This document shows, one piece after another, positions 34,908 through 42,840 of a stretch of DNA of 57,230 nt. Each line of letters begins with the position of its first letter. The first letter of the stretch is position 1. A model generated the notes under the pieces. The model was not told where the DNA came from and searched no databases. It was given only the letters and a program-made list of their open reading frames with translations. The stretch comes from Verrucomicrobiia bacterium (lineage in GTDB: Bacteria; Zixibacteria; MSB-5A5; DSPP01). Both the position numbers and the translations under genes were made by a program. The stretch is taken from NCBI GenBank assembly GCA_035574275.1, contig DATLYY010000060.1, positions 1-57,230 on the forward strand, read 5' to 3'.

Positions 34908-36251
34908 TTATAATTTCTCTTTGACCGGCAGCCGGACAATGAAGGCGGCCCCTTTCGGCGTGCGGTTTTGGGCGCGGATGATGCCGCCGGTTTTGCTCAC
35001 GATCCCCAAACAGACGGAAAGCCCCAGCCCGGTTCCCCCCTTGTCCCGTTTGGTGGTGAAAAAGGGCTCAAAAATCTTTTCCAGATTCTCCGGCGCAATC
35101 CCTTCCCCCGTGTCGGCCACCTCGGCCTCCACGTAGCCGTTTTCGGCGCGGGTGGAAACCTCCAGTTTTCCGCCTTCCGGCATCACCTCGCGGGCATTCA
35201 TCAGCAAATTCAAAAACACCTGCTTCAGCTGGGCCGGGGAGGCCTCGATTTTCGGCAGGGAACGGGGGAGGTTTTTCACCACCTCGATATTGGAGGAGGC
35301 CAGCTGTTTTTCCAGAAGCACGACGGTCTCCTCCAAAACCTGGGAAAGGTCCACGTGGGCCATCTCCTCCGCTTTGGGGCGGTAGAAATCCAACAACTGG
35401 CGGACGATTTTGGCGATGCGGTCCACCTCTTCCTTGATCACCTGGTAGAAGGGGTAATTGGGATCCTCCGGCTGAAGCTGGGGGGCAATCAGGGCCAGGT
35501 AATTTTTTATGATTCCCAGCGGGTTGTTCACTTCGTGGGCGATGGTGGCGGAAAGCTCCCCCAGGGCGGCCAGCTTTTCCAGCCGGATCAGCTGGTTCTG
35601 GGTGTCCCGCAGCTGGGCGTTCGTGTTTTTTTCCATCTCGTACAGCCGGGCGTTTTCCACGGTGACCGCCAGCTGGTTGGCCAGGATGGAAAGAAACTCG
35701 ATGTCGTTTTCCGAAAAGGGAAGCCCGGAGATTTTGCCGGTCAAAACCAAAATCCCCTCCAGCCGGTTCTTGACGGAAAGAGGAATCACCAGTTCCGCCT
35801 CGACGGCGGCGAGCTTCTCCACCTCGCCGGTCTGGCCGCCGATTTTTTCCTTCAGCTCCGCAAACAGGATGGCCTGGTTGCGGCGGAGCAAAAACTGGCA
35901 CAAAACGCCGCCCGCCTCGCAAAAGACTCCCTCCCAGCGGCCGGCGGCAATCCCCTTGGCCTTGACAAAAACGAGCTTTCCTTCCTCCGGATTTTGCTGG
36001 ATGGCGATGGCCGCGCCGGAGGTTCCCATCTGGCCGATGGCCGTGAGCAGAATGGAGTCCAAAAGTGACTCCGTTTCCAGCATGGCGTTCAAATGGCGGG
36101 AGATTTCGAAAATGGTGTATAAATCGAAGATTTTCCGCCGGTGGGCGCGGTTGGCCTCCGTCAACTGGGTGATTTTGGCTTCCACCGCCTGGCGCAAAAG
36201 CTCCACTTTTTCGGGGAGCTTTTCGGGCGTGTCAAAATCGGGCATACGCAT
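34908..36251 (-). CDS. GAF-domain sensor histidine kinase
   Basis: 447 residues, soluble. N-terminal coiled coil (10-50), GAF domain (about 55-215), HisKA with H239 in TIAHEVNNPLGII, and HATPase motifs NLLMNAREVMP, DTGEGIAPENL, GGTGLGLSVC. The H-box belongs to the NtrB-like group (HEVNNPL). Directly followed, after 2 bp, by the receiver-GAF-GAF kinase, so the two form a two-gene phosphorelay module. No DNA-binding regulator lies in the same operon. Confidence 0.92.
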   Translation of the reverse strand: MRMPDFDTPEKLPEKVELLRQAVEAKITQLTEANRAHRRKIFDLYTIFEISRHLNAMLETESLLDSILLTAIGQMGTSGAAIAIQQNPEEGKLVFVKAKGIAAGRWEGVFCEAGGVLCQFLLRRNQAILFAELKEKIGGQTGEVEKLAAVEAELVIPLSVKNRLEGILVLTGKISGLPFSENDIEFLSILANQLAVTVENARLYEMEKNTNAQLRDTQNQLIRLEKLAALGELSATIAHEVNNPLGIIKNYLALIAPQLQPEDPNYPFYQVIKEEVDRIAKIVRQLLDFYRPKAEEMAHVDLSQVLEETVVLLEKQLASSNIEVVKNLPRSLPKIEASPAQLKQVFLNLLMNAREVMPEGGKLEVSTRAENGYVEAEVADTGEGIAPENLEKIFEPFFTTKRDKGGTGLGLSVCLGIVSKTGGIIRAQNRTPKGAAFIVRLPVKEKL

Positions 36252-36396
36252 CCATTTCTAACTTCGGCAGTTTTTCTTTCTGGATTGAACCATCGCCTCC
36301 CGGAGAGGGCCAAAGCCGCCCCTCCCCGCTTCGTCCGCTACCCGTAAAGCTAAGCTTTGGGGCCGCCCAAGTCAATCCGAAAGGGGGATTAAAAAT

Positions 36397-36412
36397 TGTT
36401 TCACGCGAAACA
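36397..36412. promoter_or_regulatory. parS-like ParB-binding site
   Basis: TGTTTCACGCGAAACA differs from the chromosomal parS consensus TGTTTCACGTGAAACA at one central base. It is embedded in a longer palindrome (36392-36417) in a non-coding stretch, as most parS sites are. No parA/parB genes are visible here. Confidence 0.6.
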
Positions 36413-36514
36413 ATTTTCCCAAGGCGAAACCCCGATTTGCGTTACCCGGAGGCAAAACGGGTTTTTGGCGCCGGGCGGCTTTTGGGGGCCGGCAAAAACG
36501 GCGTTTTTGCGACG

Positions 36515-36542
36515 TTGATTATGGCACCCCAAGCGGTATATT
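36515..36542 (+). promoter_or_regulatory. Sigma70-like promoter of the M20 peptidase gene
   Basis: TTGATT (36515-36520), 16-nt spacer, TATATT (36537-36542); about 19 nt of leader with GGAG before ATG 36568. The rest of the 36252-36567 gap holds the parS-like site and nothing else I can name. Confidence 0.6.
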
Positions 36543-36567
36543 GGGGTTGCAAAAACAATGGAGATTT

Positions 36568-37902
36568 ATGCCGCAAATTGATTTCGCCAAAGCCGGGGAA
36601 GAGGGAAACAAAATACTTTCGGACGTCATCCGCATCAACACGACGAACCCGCCCGGGGATGAGCTGCCGGCGGCGCTGTACTACAAAAAGCTTTTTGAAG
36701 ATGCCGGATTGAAACCGGAGATTTTAAAACCTTCGGAAATGCGGGCCAATCTAATCGTCCGCTTGAAGGGTTCGGGGAAAGCCGGGCCGCTCATTCTGCT
36801 TTCGCATCTGGACGTGGTCGGCGTCGAAAAGGAAAAGTGGAAATATGACCCCTTCGAGGCGGCCGTCGACGACGGTTTTCTCTACGGCCGGGGGGCGATC
36901 GACGATAAAGGGATGGGGGCGCTTTTTGCCGAAATCGTTCTGCAACTGGTTCGCAACAAAATCCCGTTGAAGCGGGAGATACTCTTTGTTGCCTGCGCAG
37001 ACGAGGAAGCCGGGGGGAAGCAGGGGATTTGCTGGCTGATTGAAAAACACCGAGACAAAATCGCCGCAGAAGCGGCCATCAACGAGGGGGGTCGGGTCAA
37101 ACAGAACAACGGCAAAGTGGAGTATGTGGCCATCCAGAACGCGGAGAAGGTGCCCTATCACATTCATCTGAACGTGAAGGGGACGCCGGGGCATGCCTCG
37201 GTTCCCCTCCCGGACAACGCCATCTTCCGGCTGGCCAAAGCGGTCGCCAAAATCGAGGAATACAAAACCCCCTTGAAATTGAACCAAACGACCCGGGCGG
37301 TTTTTAAGGGGATTGCCGAATTGGACCCCGCTTCCCCCACCGGGTTTTTTGCCCGCAACATCGACGACCCCCTCATCGGCGCCTATGCCCGGGAACAATT
37401 GACCAGGCATCCCTATTTCAATTCCATTCTGCGCAACTCGATTGCCCCGACCATTTTCAAATCGGGGATACGGGAAAACGTTTTGCCTTCGGAAGCGGAG
37501 GCGACTTTGAACTGCCGGCTTTTGCCCGGCGAGAAAATCGAGGAGTTCGTGGCCGAAATTAAAAAAGCCGTGGCGGACGATTCGATTGAAATCTCCTACC
37601 GGCAGGGGAAGGCGGCGGGAGTGGATCCCTCGCCGGTCTCGCACGAGCTTTTTCAAGCGCTGTCCTCTTCGGCGAAAAAAACCTGGCCAGGGGCCGTGGT
37701 TTTCCCCTTCATGTCCACCGGTGCCACGGACTCGGCGGAACTTCGTTCCATCGGGGTTGCCTGCTATGGTATTCTTCCCTTCCCCTTGACCGAGGCGGAC
37801 GAAGCCCGGATGCACGGGCATGACGAACGGGTTGCGCTCAAAAGTTTTACCGAAGGGTTGGTGTTTATTTATCACGCATTGGAGGAAGCGGCCTTTGCGT
37901 AG
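36568..37902 (+). CDS. M20-family metallopeptidase / deacylase
   Basis: 444 residues from ATG 36568 (TTG 36541, nine codons earlier, lies in the -10 box and is rejected). Two-zinc M20 fold: LLSHLDVVG (first His and bridging-side Asp), YGRGAIDDKGMGA (bridging Asp), ACADEEAGGKQG (catalytic Glu pair), INEGG, a lid domain around VPYHIHLNVKGTPGHASVP, and the last ligand His in RMHGHDERV. Members hydrolyse dipeptides or N-acyl amino acids. The DapE/ArgE/peptidase choice cannot be made from sequence alone. No signal peptide. Its end overlaps the start of the histidine kinase gene by 8 bp. Confidence 0.92.
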   Translation: MPQIDFAKAGEEGNKILSDVIRINTTNPPGDELPAALYYKKLFEDAGLKPEILKPSEMRANLIVRLKGSGKAGPLILLSHLDVVGVEKEKWKYDPFEAAVDDGFLYGRGAIDDKGMGALFAEIVLQLVRNKIPLKREILFVACADEEAGGKQGICWLIEKHRDKIAAEAAINEGGRVKQNNGKVEYVAIQNAEKVPYHIHLNVKGTPGHASVPLPDNAIFRLAKAVAKIEEYKTPLKLNQTTRAVFKGIAELDPASPTGFFARNIDDPLIGAYAREQLTRHPYFNSILRNSIAPTIFKSGIRENVLPSEAEATLNCRLLPGEKIEEFVAEIKKAVADDSIEISYRQGKAAGVDPSPVSHELFQALSSSAKKTWPGAVVFPFMSTGATDSAELRSIGVACYGILPFPLTEADEARMHGHDERVALKSFTEGLVFIYHALEEAAFA

Positions 37903-38932
37903 CCGCTGGAAACAGCTGGCCATTGTGGCCGGGCTGGTGGCGGTTTTTTCGATCCTGCATTATATAACGCCCGCTTCCCGGCCGATTCTGCATGACGTCT
38001 GGCGGAAACTGTACTTCGTTCCCATTCTTTTGGCGGCTTTCTGGTTCGGGATGCGGGGAGGGCTTGCCTCCTCCGTTTTGATTTCGATCATTTATCTGCC
38101 GCACGTTTTGCACCAGTGGGCGCACATTCACACCCAAAGGGAGGATGCCATCTTCGACATCCTGCTCTATAATATTGTGGGGGGGCTGACCGGCTTTTTG
38201 GCGGCCCGGGAGCGGGAGCAGCGGGAGAAATTGGAACAGGCGCAAAAGGAGCTTCTGCGGGCCGACCGGCTCAAGCTTTTGGGGGAGCTTTCGGCCGGGA
38301 TGGCGCACGAAGTGCGCACCCCTTTGGCTTCCGTATTGGGCTCCGTTGACATTTTGTCCAAGGAGAGCGCCCGCCCGGAAGAGAAAAAAGAGTTTCTGGA
38401 TATTTTGAAAAAAGAGGTGCACCGGCTGGAGCGGGTGGTGAACGATTTTTTGAACTACTCCCGCATCGAGAAGAAAGATTTTACCTCTTGTGATTTAAAC
38501 GACGTGGCCCGCCAGGCGGAGGGGATTTTGCGTTCGCATCCATTGGGAAAGCGGGTGCGGGTGGCGCTGAATTTGGAAGGTGAGCTGCCAAAAATTCTGG
38601 GGGATTCCAACCAGCTTTGCCAGGCGGTTTTGAATTTGGCGGTGAACGGCATGCAGGCCGTGGGGGAAGGAGAAATCAAAATCTCCACCGGTATAAACTC
38701 CGGCGGCCGGCGGGTTTTTCTTTCCGTCTCCGACCGGGGGCCGGGCATTCCGCCGGAAAATCTGGAAAAAATCTTTACCCCGTTTTTCACCACTCGGCCG
38801 GAGGGGGTGGGGCTCGGTTTGGGGATTGTGGAACAAATCAGCTCGCTGCATAAAGGGGAAGTGAAAATCGAATCGAAGCCGGGAGAAGGTACAACGGCCA
38901 TCTTGTTTTTTCCGGCGTTGGAGCCGAAATGA
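37895..38932 (+). CDS. Membrane sensor histidine kinase, NtrB-like
   Basis: 345 residues from TTG 37895, chosen for its GGAGG 9 nt upstream and because earlier codons lie in the peptidase gene. Three to four membrane helices (about 8-105) in a DUF4118-like arrangement (FVPILLAAFWFGMRGGLASS), coiled coil, HisKA with H138 in GMAHEVRTPLASV, HATPase NLAVNGMQAVG, DRGPGIPPENL, GVGLGLGIVEQI. Overlaps both neighbours (8 bp with M20, 4 bp with the regulator). It should phosphorylate the sigma54 activator encoded next. No periplasmic sensor domain, so the signal is probably sensed in the membrane. Confidence 0.92.
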   Translation: MRSRWKQLAIVAGLVAVFSILHYITPASRPILHDVWRKLYFVPILLAAFWFGMRGGLASSVLISIIYLPHVLHQWAHIHTQREDAIFDILLYNIVGGLTGFLAAREREQREKLEQAQKELLRADRLKLLGELSAGMAHEVRTPLASVLGSVDILSKESARPEEKKEFLDILKKEVHRLERVVNDFLNYSRIEKKDFTSCDLNDVARQAEGILRSHPLGKRVRVALNLEGELPKILGDSNQLCQAVLNLAVNGMQAVGEGEIKISTGINSGGRRVFLSVSDRGPGIPPENLEKIFTPFFTTRPEGVGLGLGIVEQISSLHKGEVKIESKPGEGTTAILFFPALEPK

Positions 38933-40296
38933 AAGAGCCGTTGGAAATCGTTTTGGTCGAAGACGATCCCTCATTTCTGCGGGTGATGGAGTTTTCTTTA
39001 AAAAAAGAGGGATTTGCCGTCACCTCCTTCCCGGACGGCGGGAAGGCGCTGCCCTATCTATTGAACAACAAGGCGGCCATCTTCATCACCGATTTGGCGA
39101 TGCCGAACGTCGGCGGCATCGAGCTTTTGCGCCGGCTCTCCGGGCAGGGTTCAAAAGCCACGCCGGTGGTCATCACCGCCTACGGCACCGTCGAGACGGC
39201 GGTGGAGGCGATGAAGCTGGGGGCCTTCGATTATCTGACCAAGCCGTTTTCGCCGGAGGAGCTGGTTTTGGTCGTCCGTCAGGCGCTCAAGATGCGCTCG
39301 CTGGTTTCCGAAAACCAGCGGCTCAAGGAGCAGCTGGCGGAAAAATTCCGGCCGGAGAATTTCGTCGGCTCCTCACCGGCCATGGAAACGGTATTCGCCT
39401 GGATCGCCAAAGCGGCCGGCTCGACGGCCAATGCTTTAATCACCGGGGAGTCCGGCACCGGCAAGGAGCTGGTGGCGCGGGCGCTGCATTTTCATTCCCC
39501 CCGCGCCTCCGGCCCTTTTGTGGCCATCAACTGCGCGGCGATCCCCTCCAACCTTTTGGAAGCGGAACTTTTCGGCTACGTGCGGGGGGCCTTCACCGGG
39601 GCGATCCGGGACCGGGAGGGGAAATTCGAAGAGGCGGAGGGGGGGACTTTATTTTTGGACGAGGTGGCGGAACTGCCGCTCGAAATGCAGGCGAAGCTTT
39701 TACGCGTTCTGGAAGACAAGAAGATTTCGCGATTGGGCGGCAAGGGGGAAGCGGCGGTCGATTTCCGGCTGGTGGCTTCCACCAACAAGAAATTGGAGCA
39801 GTTGATTGTCGAAAAAACGTTTCGCGAGGATTTGTACTACCGGCTTTCCGTGCTGCCGGTCGAACTCCCCTCCCTGCGGGAACGGCGGGAGGATATCCCG
39901 TCTTTGGTCTCCCATTTTTTCAAAAAGTTCGGGGCGCCGGAGCTGCGGATTTCGGCGGAGGGGATGGCGCTTCTTTTGGCCTATCCATTTCCCGGCAACG
40001 TGCGGGAATTGGAAAATATCTGCGAACAAATCTCGGTGCTCCGGCGTTCGAATGAAATCGGTGCGGCCGACCTGCCGGAAAAGGTCCGCCGTTACAGACC
40101 GGAAAAGCCGAAACTCTTTTTCGAGCCGCCGGAAGAAGGGGTCCATCTGGAGGAACTGGAAAAGGAGCTCATTCGGTTCGCGCTCGAGAAATTCGGCGGC
40201 AACCAGACCAAGGCGGCCCAATATTTGGGCATCACCCGCCCCACATTAATATATAGACTGGAGAAGTACGGCTTTGTTAAAGGGAGGAGCGGTTAA
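38929..40296 (+). CDS. Sigma54-dependent response regulator, NtrC family
   Basis: 455 residues. Receiver 1-120 (VLVEDDPSF, acceptor Asp about 54 in FITDLAMPNVGG, TKPF). AAA+ domain about 140-375 with Walker A GESGTGKELVARAL, sigma54-contact loop GAFTGA and Walker B GGTLFLDEVAELP. Fis-type helix-turn-helix at the end (FGGNQTKAAQYLGITRPTLI). Activates transcription with sigma54 after phosphorylation by the adjacent kinase. ATG overlaps the kinase stop (ATGA). Target promoters are not identifiable; I saw no clear -24/-12 element in the neighbouring gaps. Confidence 0.96.
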   Translation: MKEPLEIVLVEDDPSFLRVMEFSLKKEGFAVTSFPDGGKALPYLLNNKAAIFITDLAMPNVGGIELLRRLSGQGSKATPVVITAYGTVETAVEAMKLGAFDYLTKPFSPEELVLVVRQALKMRSLVSENQRLKEQLAEKFRPENFVGSSPAMETVFAWIAKAAGSTANALITGESGTGKELVARALHFHSPRASGPFVAINCAAIPSNLLEAELFGYVRGAFTGAIRDREGKFEEAEGGTLFLDEVAELPLEMQAKLLRVLEDKKISRLGGKGEAAVDFRLVASTNKKLEQLIVEKTFREDLYYRLSVLPVELPSLRERREDIPSLVSHFFKKFGAPELRISAEGMALLLAYPFPGNVRELENICEQISVLRRSNEIGAADLPEKVRRYRPEKPKLFFEPPEEGVHLEELEKELIRFALEKFGGNQTKAAQYLGITRPTLIYRLEKYGFVKGRSG

Positions 40297-40304
40297 AAAA
40301 GCGC

Positions 40305-40333
40305 TTGTGGGGCGGGGTTCTTTTTAGTTAAAT
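40305..40333 (+). promoter_or_regulatory. Possible leaderless promoter
   Basis: TTGTGG (40305-40310), 17-nt spacer, TTAAAT (40328-40333), 6 nt before the ATG at 40340. Confidence 0.35.
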
Positions 40334-40339
40334 GCGGAT

Positions 40340-41077
40340 ATGGAGAAGATAATCTGTTCTTCCTGCGGAAGTGAGAATTTGAAGGAGGCGCGGTTTTGCG
40401 CTTCCTGCGGGGCGGCTCTGTCGGAGCCCAAAATTTCGGCCTGCCCGCAATGCGGAAAGGAAGTGAGCGGGGAGGAAAACTTCTGCCCGGCCTGCGGGGT
40501 GAAATTGAAGGGGGCCGTGCAGCCAGCGGATTTTCACAGGATTCCGAAAAGTGCGCCGTGGGTGGCCTTGGGGCTGGTGGCGGCCGGGCTCATATTTATT
40601 TTCGTTTTCGTTTCCTCGCAGTCCCCCCCGCCCGGCGGCGGCTCCGGCAACATGCCGGCCGCATCGCAAGGAGAGCCCCCTTTGCCCCAGCTTTCGGACG
40701 AGGAAGTTGCCAAACTGCCGAAGGATTTTGCCAAACTGGTGGAGATGGGGAACCATTACTTCGACCACCAGCAGTTTCACGACGCCATGGTGATTTACAA
40801 GAAGGCCTTGGAAATCGACTCGACCGCTTTGGACGTGCGCACGGACTACGCGGCGGCGCTCAACTTCATGGGGGATTTTGCGGGGGCCAAACGGGAGCTG
40901 GAAAAAGTGCTGGCCCAAAACCCCAAGCATGTGGTGGCCACTTTCAATCTGGGGGTCGTTTACATCAACACAGGGGACAATACCCGCGCGCGCAAGTACT
41001 GGAATAAATATCTGGAACTTGACCCCAACTCCCCCCGGGCCGGGGAGGTGCGGAAAATGCTTGCGGAGTTGAAATAA
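40340..41077 (+). CDS. Zinc-ribbon, single-pass membrane TPR protein
   Basis: 245 residues. Two zinc ribbons at 1-55 (CSSCG..FCASCG and CPQCG..FCPACG), one membrane helix at about 74-94 (PWVALGLVAAGLIFIFVFVS), a Pro/Gly-rich linker, then three TPR units (about 125-240: NHYFDHQQFHDAMVIYKKAL, AALNFMGDFAGAKRELEKVL, GVVYINTGDNTRARKYWNKY). The ribbons are cytoplasmic if the helix follows the positive-inside rule, with the TPRs in the periplasm. Architecture is common in uncultivated bacteria but has no known function. It sits after the NtrBC-like pair with its own putative promoter. Confidence 0.85.
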   Translation: MEKIICSSCGSENLKEARFCASCGAALSEPKISACPQCGKEVSGEENFCPACGVKLKGAVQPADFHRIPKSAPWVALGLVAAGLIFIFVFVSSQSPPPGGGSGNMPAASQGEPPLPQLSDEEVAKLPKDFAKLVEMGNHYFDHQQFHDAMVIYKKALEIDSTALDVRTDYAAALNFMGDFAGAKRELEKVLAQNPKHVVATFNLGVVYINTGDNTRARKYWNKYLELDPNSPRAGEVRKMLAELK

Positions 41078-41127
41078 TTTTATAAATTAAGGGAACCAAA
41101 CGGCCCCTTCGGGCGTTTAAAGGATTA

Positions 41128-41255
41128 GCTGATCAGGGGGTTTAACTTTTTGGTCAGCAGAAAACGGCTAAGACCGGAAACGGCGCAACCACATTCTGAG
41201 TTTCCTGCCCCCCTCTCAGAATTTTGCGACCCTCCATCTTAGCCGTTTTTTATTT
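41128..41255 (+). ncRNA. Candidate structured RNA ending in a long terminator rod
   Basis: Hairpin GCTGATCA/TGGTCAGC (41128-41135 with 41151-41158), then a rod of three nested stems: AAAACGGCTAAG/CTTAGCCGTTTT (41161-41172 with 41238-41249, 12 bp perfect), CGCAA/TTGCG (41184-41188 with 41224-41228) and ATTCTGAG/CTCAGAAT (41193-41200 with 41215-41222), followed by a T-run. It could be an independent small RNA or an elaborate terminator of the 40340 gene. A weaker hairpin with a bulge precedes it at 41098-41119. It matches no RNA family that I know. Confidence 0.5.
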
Positions 41256-41270
41256 TCCCCTGCATCACAT

Positions 41271-41288
41271 GGAGGTCTAAAGACCTCC
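41271..41288. repeat. REP-like palindrome, family 2
   Basis: GGAGGTCTAAAGACCTCC, perfect 8-bp arms with AA in the centre, and the ATG/GC flanks shared with the copy at 22892. Confidence 0.65.
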
Positions 41289-41375
41289 GCCTTGCCGTCC
41301 CCTTGGGCCCACCTTCCTTTTTGCGGGGGGCTGCGGCCCCGGGCCGGGGGTATGGCAAAATGCAAAAAAAAACTA

Positions 41376-41403
41376 TTGACAAGTTCGGGGGGGCTTTTAT
41401 ATT
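41376..41403 (+). promoter_or_regulatory. Strong consensus promoter of the surface-protein locus
   Basis: TTGACA (41376-41381), 16-nt spacer, TATATT (41398-41403): the best match to the sigma70 consensus in the window. It drives an unusually long leader of about 330 nt. Confidence 0.8.
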
Positions 41404-41409
41404 GATAGT

Positions 41410-41625
41410 GCCTCGGTGAAAGAAGCTTAAGTAAAGTTCCAAATTTATGGACTTGAACAAGCGGTGAGGCAGAATCAGCCGGGCCTCTTTGACAGAAGAG
41501 GACGACAGCACGGTTGGTCTGAGGGGGCCAACAGCATCCCGGACGTACAGCAGTAGGAAGAACCTGATACCGTAAAAGGAACTGTATCGCCATGCGGGAC
41601 GTTTGTCCCTGCGCAGGTTCTTTTT
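41410..41625 (+). ncRNA. Structured leader RNA with three-way-junction terminator
   Basis: From the promoter at 41376 the RNA folds into CCTCTT/AAGAGG and GTTGG/CCAAC hairpins, then a three-way junction: P1 AGAACCTG/CAGGTTCT (41559-41566 with 41614-41621), P2 GATAC/GTATC (41566-41570 with 41584-41588), P3 GGGAC/GTCCC (41596-41600 with 41605-41609). P1 runs straight into TTTTT (41621-41625), so closing P1 would end transcription about 115 nt before the gene. Riboswitch, attenuator or independent small RNA are all possible. No known class fits. Confidence 0.55.
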
Positions 41626-41739
41626 GGCGTTTAAACGAAAGACATTCGGGCCTTCGGGAGGAAAAAGAGCGGGTTTCTTGCTAAAGAGTGTTGGCAGTGA
41701 AAGCAAGTAATGGCTCTTTTTCCAAATAGGAGGCACGCG

Positions 41740-42618
41740 ATGTCGGTCAAAAAAACGGTACTCGGATTGGGGTTTGCAACTCTGATGTGTACGAGCGGAG
41801 CATTCGGCGGCACGCCGCAGGTTTTTCTTTCCGTGGTGGACACGGTGCTCTACCCCAACATCTCCGATCCGAACGGGGCTTTGGGAACAAGACTCTTGAC
41901 GGTGCGGATGAACAACCCGGTGGTCCATGTGGGAGGATATAGCATCTCTTTGTCCAGCTCGGAACCTTCCATCATCAATTTCGGCTACAACAGCATCGAC
42001 ACCATTCCGCCGGACACGGTCATTTACTGGGACTGTACTCCGGCTCCATGTCACTGGGATACCCTCATCACCTGCCCCACCAACTGTTACAACTACAATA
42101 CCCAGGTTTACACTTCAGGAACCCGCTCCGCCAATTTTGATTTCATGGACGGCGGCCGGCTTTCCGAAATCGTCGTTCAGGTGACCGGCCAGGCCCAAAC
42201 CAACGCCGGGCCGGTGATGCAGCCGGGGAACGGCGTTTTGTTCCGCGTGCCTTTGGTCATCTTTCCCATTTCCGACAGTATTCCTTTGGCCCAAAGGCAG
42301 GTGGAGATTTACCTGGATTCGATTTATTCGACGGTTTCCGATTCATCGGGGAACACCATCTGGAAGGCTTCGGATACCACGCTTTCCCTCACGCACGGCA
42401 CGGTGACCATTCCGTATTCGATGAAAGGGGACTGCAATTTCGACGGGGTATACTCCCCGACGGACGTGGTGATTTTGCTGGGATGGGTTTTTGCCGGCAG
42501 CCCGCAGCCGCTTCCATCCCCTTCCGTGGGGGACGTGAACTGCGACGGGCAGTGGACCCCGTCCGACGTGGTGATTTTGCTTGGAAAAGTTTTCAGCGGC
42601 AATTCATTGCCCTGTTAA
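41740..42618 (+). CDS. Secreted cohesin-like protein with C-terminal dockerin
   Basis: 292 residues from ATG 41740, chosen because AGGAGG lies just before it; an ATG at 41710 would add ten residues ahead of the signal peptide. Signal peptide MSVKKTVLGLGFATLMCTSG, cleaved near FGG. Residues about 25-215 have the strand pattern of a cohesin/carbohydrate-binding beta-sandwich (LLTVRMNNPVVHVGGYSISL). The last 64 residues form a dockerin with two Ca-loops: GDCNFDGVYSPTDVVILLG and GDVNCDGQWTPSDVVILLG. There is no T9SS sorting module. First gene of the surface locus, behind a structured leader with a terminator. Confidence 0.82.
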   Translation: MSVKKTVLGLGFATLMCTSGAFGGTPQVFLSVVDTVLYPNISDPNGALGTRLLTVRMNNPVVHVGGYSISLSSSEPSIINFGYNSIDTIPPDTVIYWDCTPAPCHWDTLITCPTNCYNYNTQVYTSGTRSANFDFMDGGRLSEIVVQVTGQAQTNAGPVMQPGNGVLFRVPLVIFPISDSIPLAQRQVEIYLDSIYSTVSDSSGNTIWKASDTTLSLTHGTVTIPYSMKGDCNFDGVYSPTDVVILLGWVFAGSPQPLPSPSVGDVNCDGQWTPSDVVILLGKVFSGNSLPC

Positions 42619-42686
42619 AGAACGAACGATGACCTATAAACCTTTAACCGGAAAGGAGGTGCCCCGCTTAAACGCTCGAGCCGTCT

Positions 42687-42780
42687 GTAAGCACGAGGCC
42701 AACGCAAACGGACAAGGCTGTTTCATTGAGCCGGAACAGCCAGGCTTACCAAACGGAGGGGGAAATCGCCCAAAGCGATT
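42687..42780 (+). ncRNA. Structured leader element upstream of the 972-residue surface protein
   Basis: GTAAGC/GCTTAC (42687-42692 with 42744-42749) closes a domain that contains GGCTGTT/AACAGCC (42716-42722 with 42735-42741), followed by a hairpin AATCGC/GCGATT (42764-42769 with 42775-42780). It lies in a 222-nt gap and has no T-run, so any control would act on translation or stability. No known class recognised. Confidence 0.45.
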
Positions 42781-42840
42781 AGAGCTAATAGGGTACACAA
42801 CTGTTAACGCTTCTTTCGATTTGAAAAGGAGTAACGAATT

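Noticed and set aside
41500-41625. Possible TPP (THI-box) riboswitch: CTGAG and GAACCTGAT occur in leader 1 in the right order
   Set aside because: The conserved pyrophosphate-sensor helix and the CCAGCGTAGGGA-like part are missing, spacing is wrong, and the downstream gene is a secreted dockerin protein, not a thiamin gene.
41239-42054. 271-codon minus-strand frame over leader 1 and the start of the 41740 gene
   Set aside because: It runs through a promoter, REP palindrome and structured leader, with no domain and no start signals.
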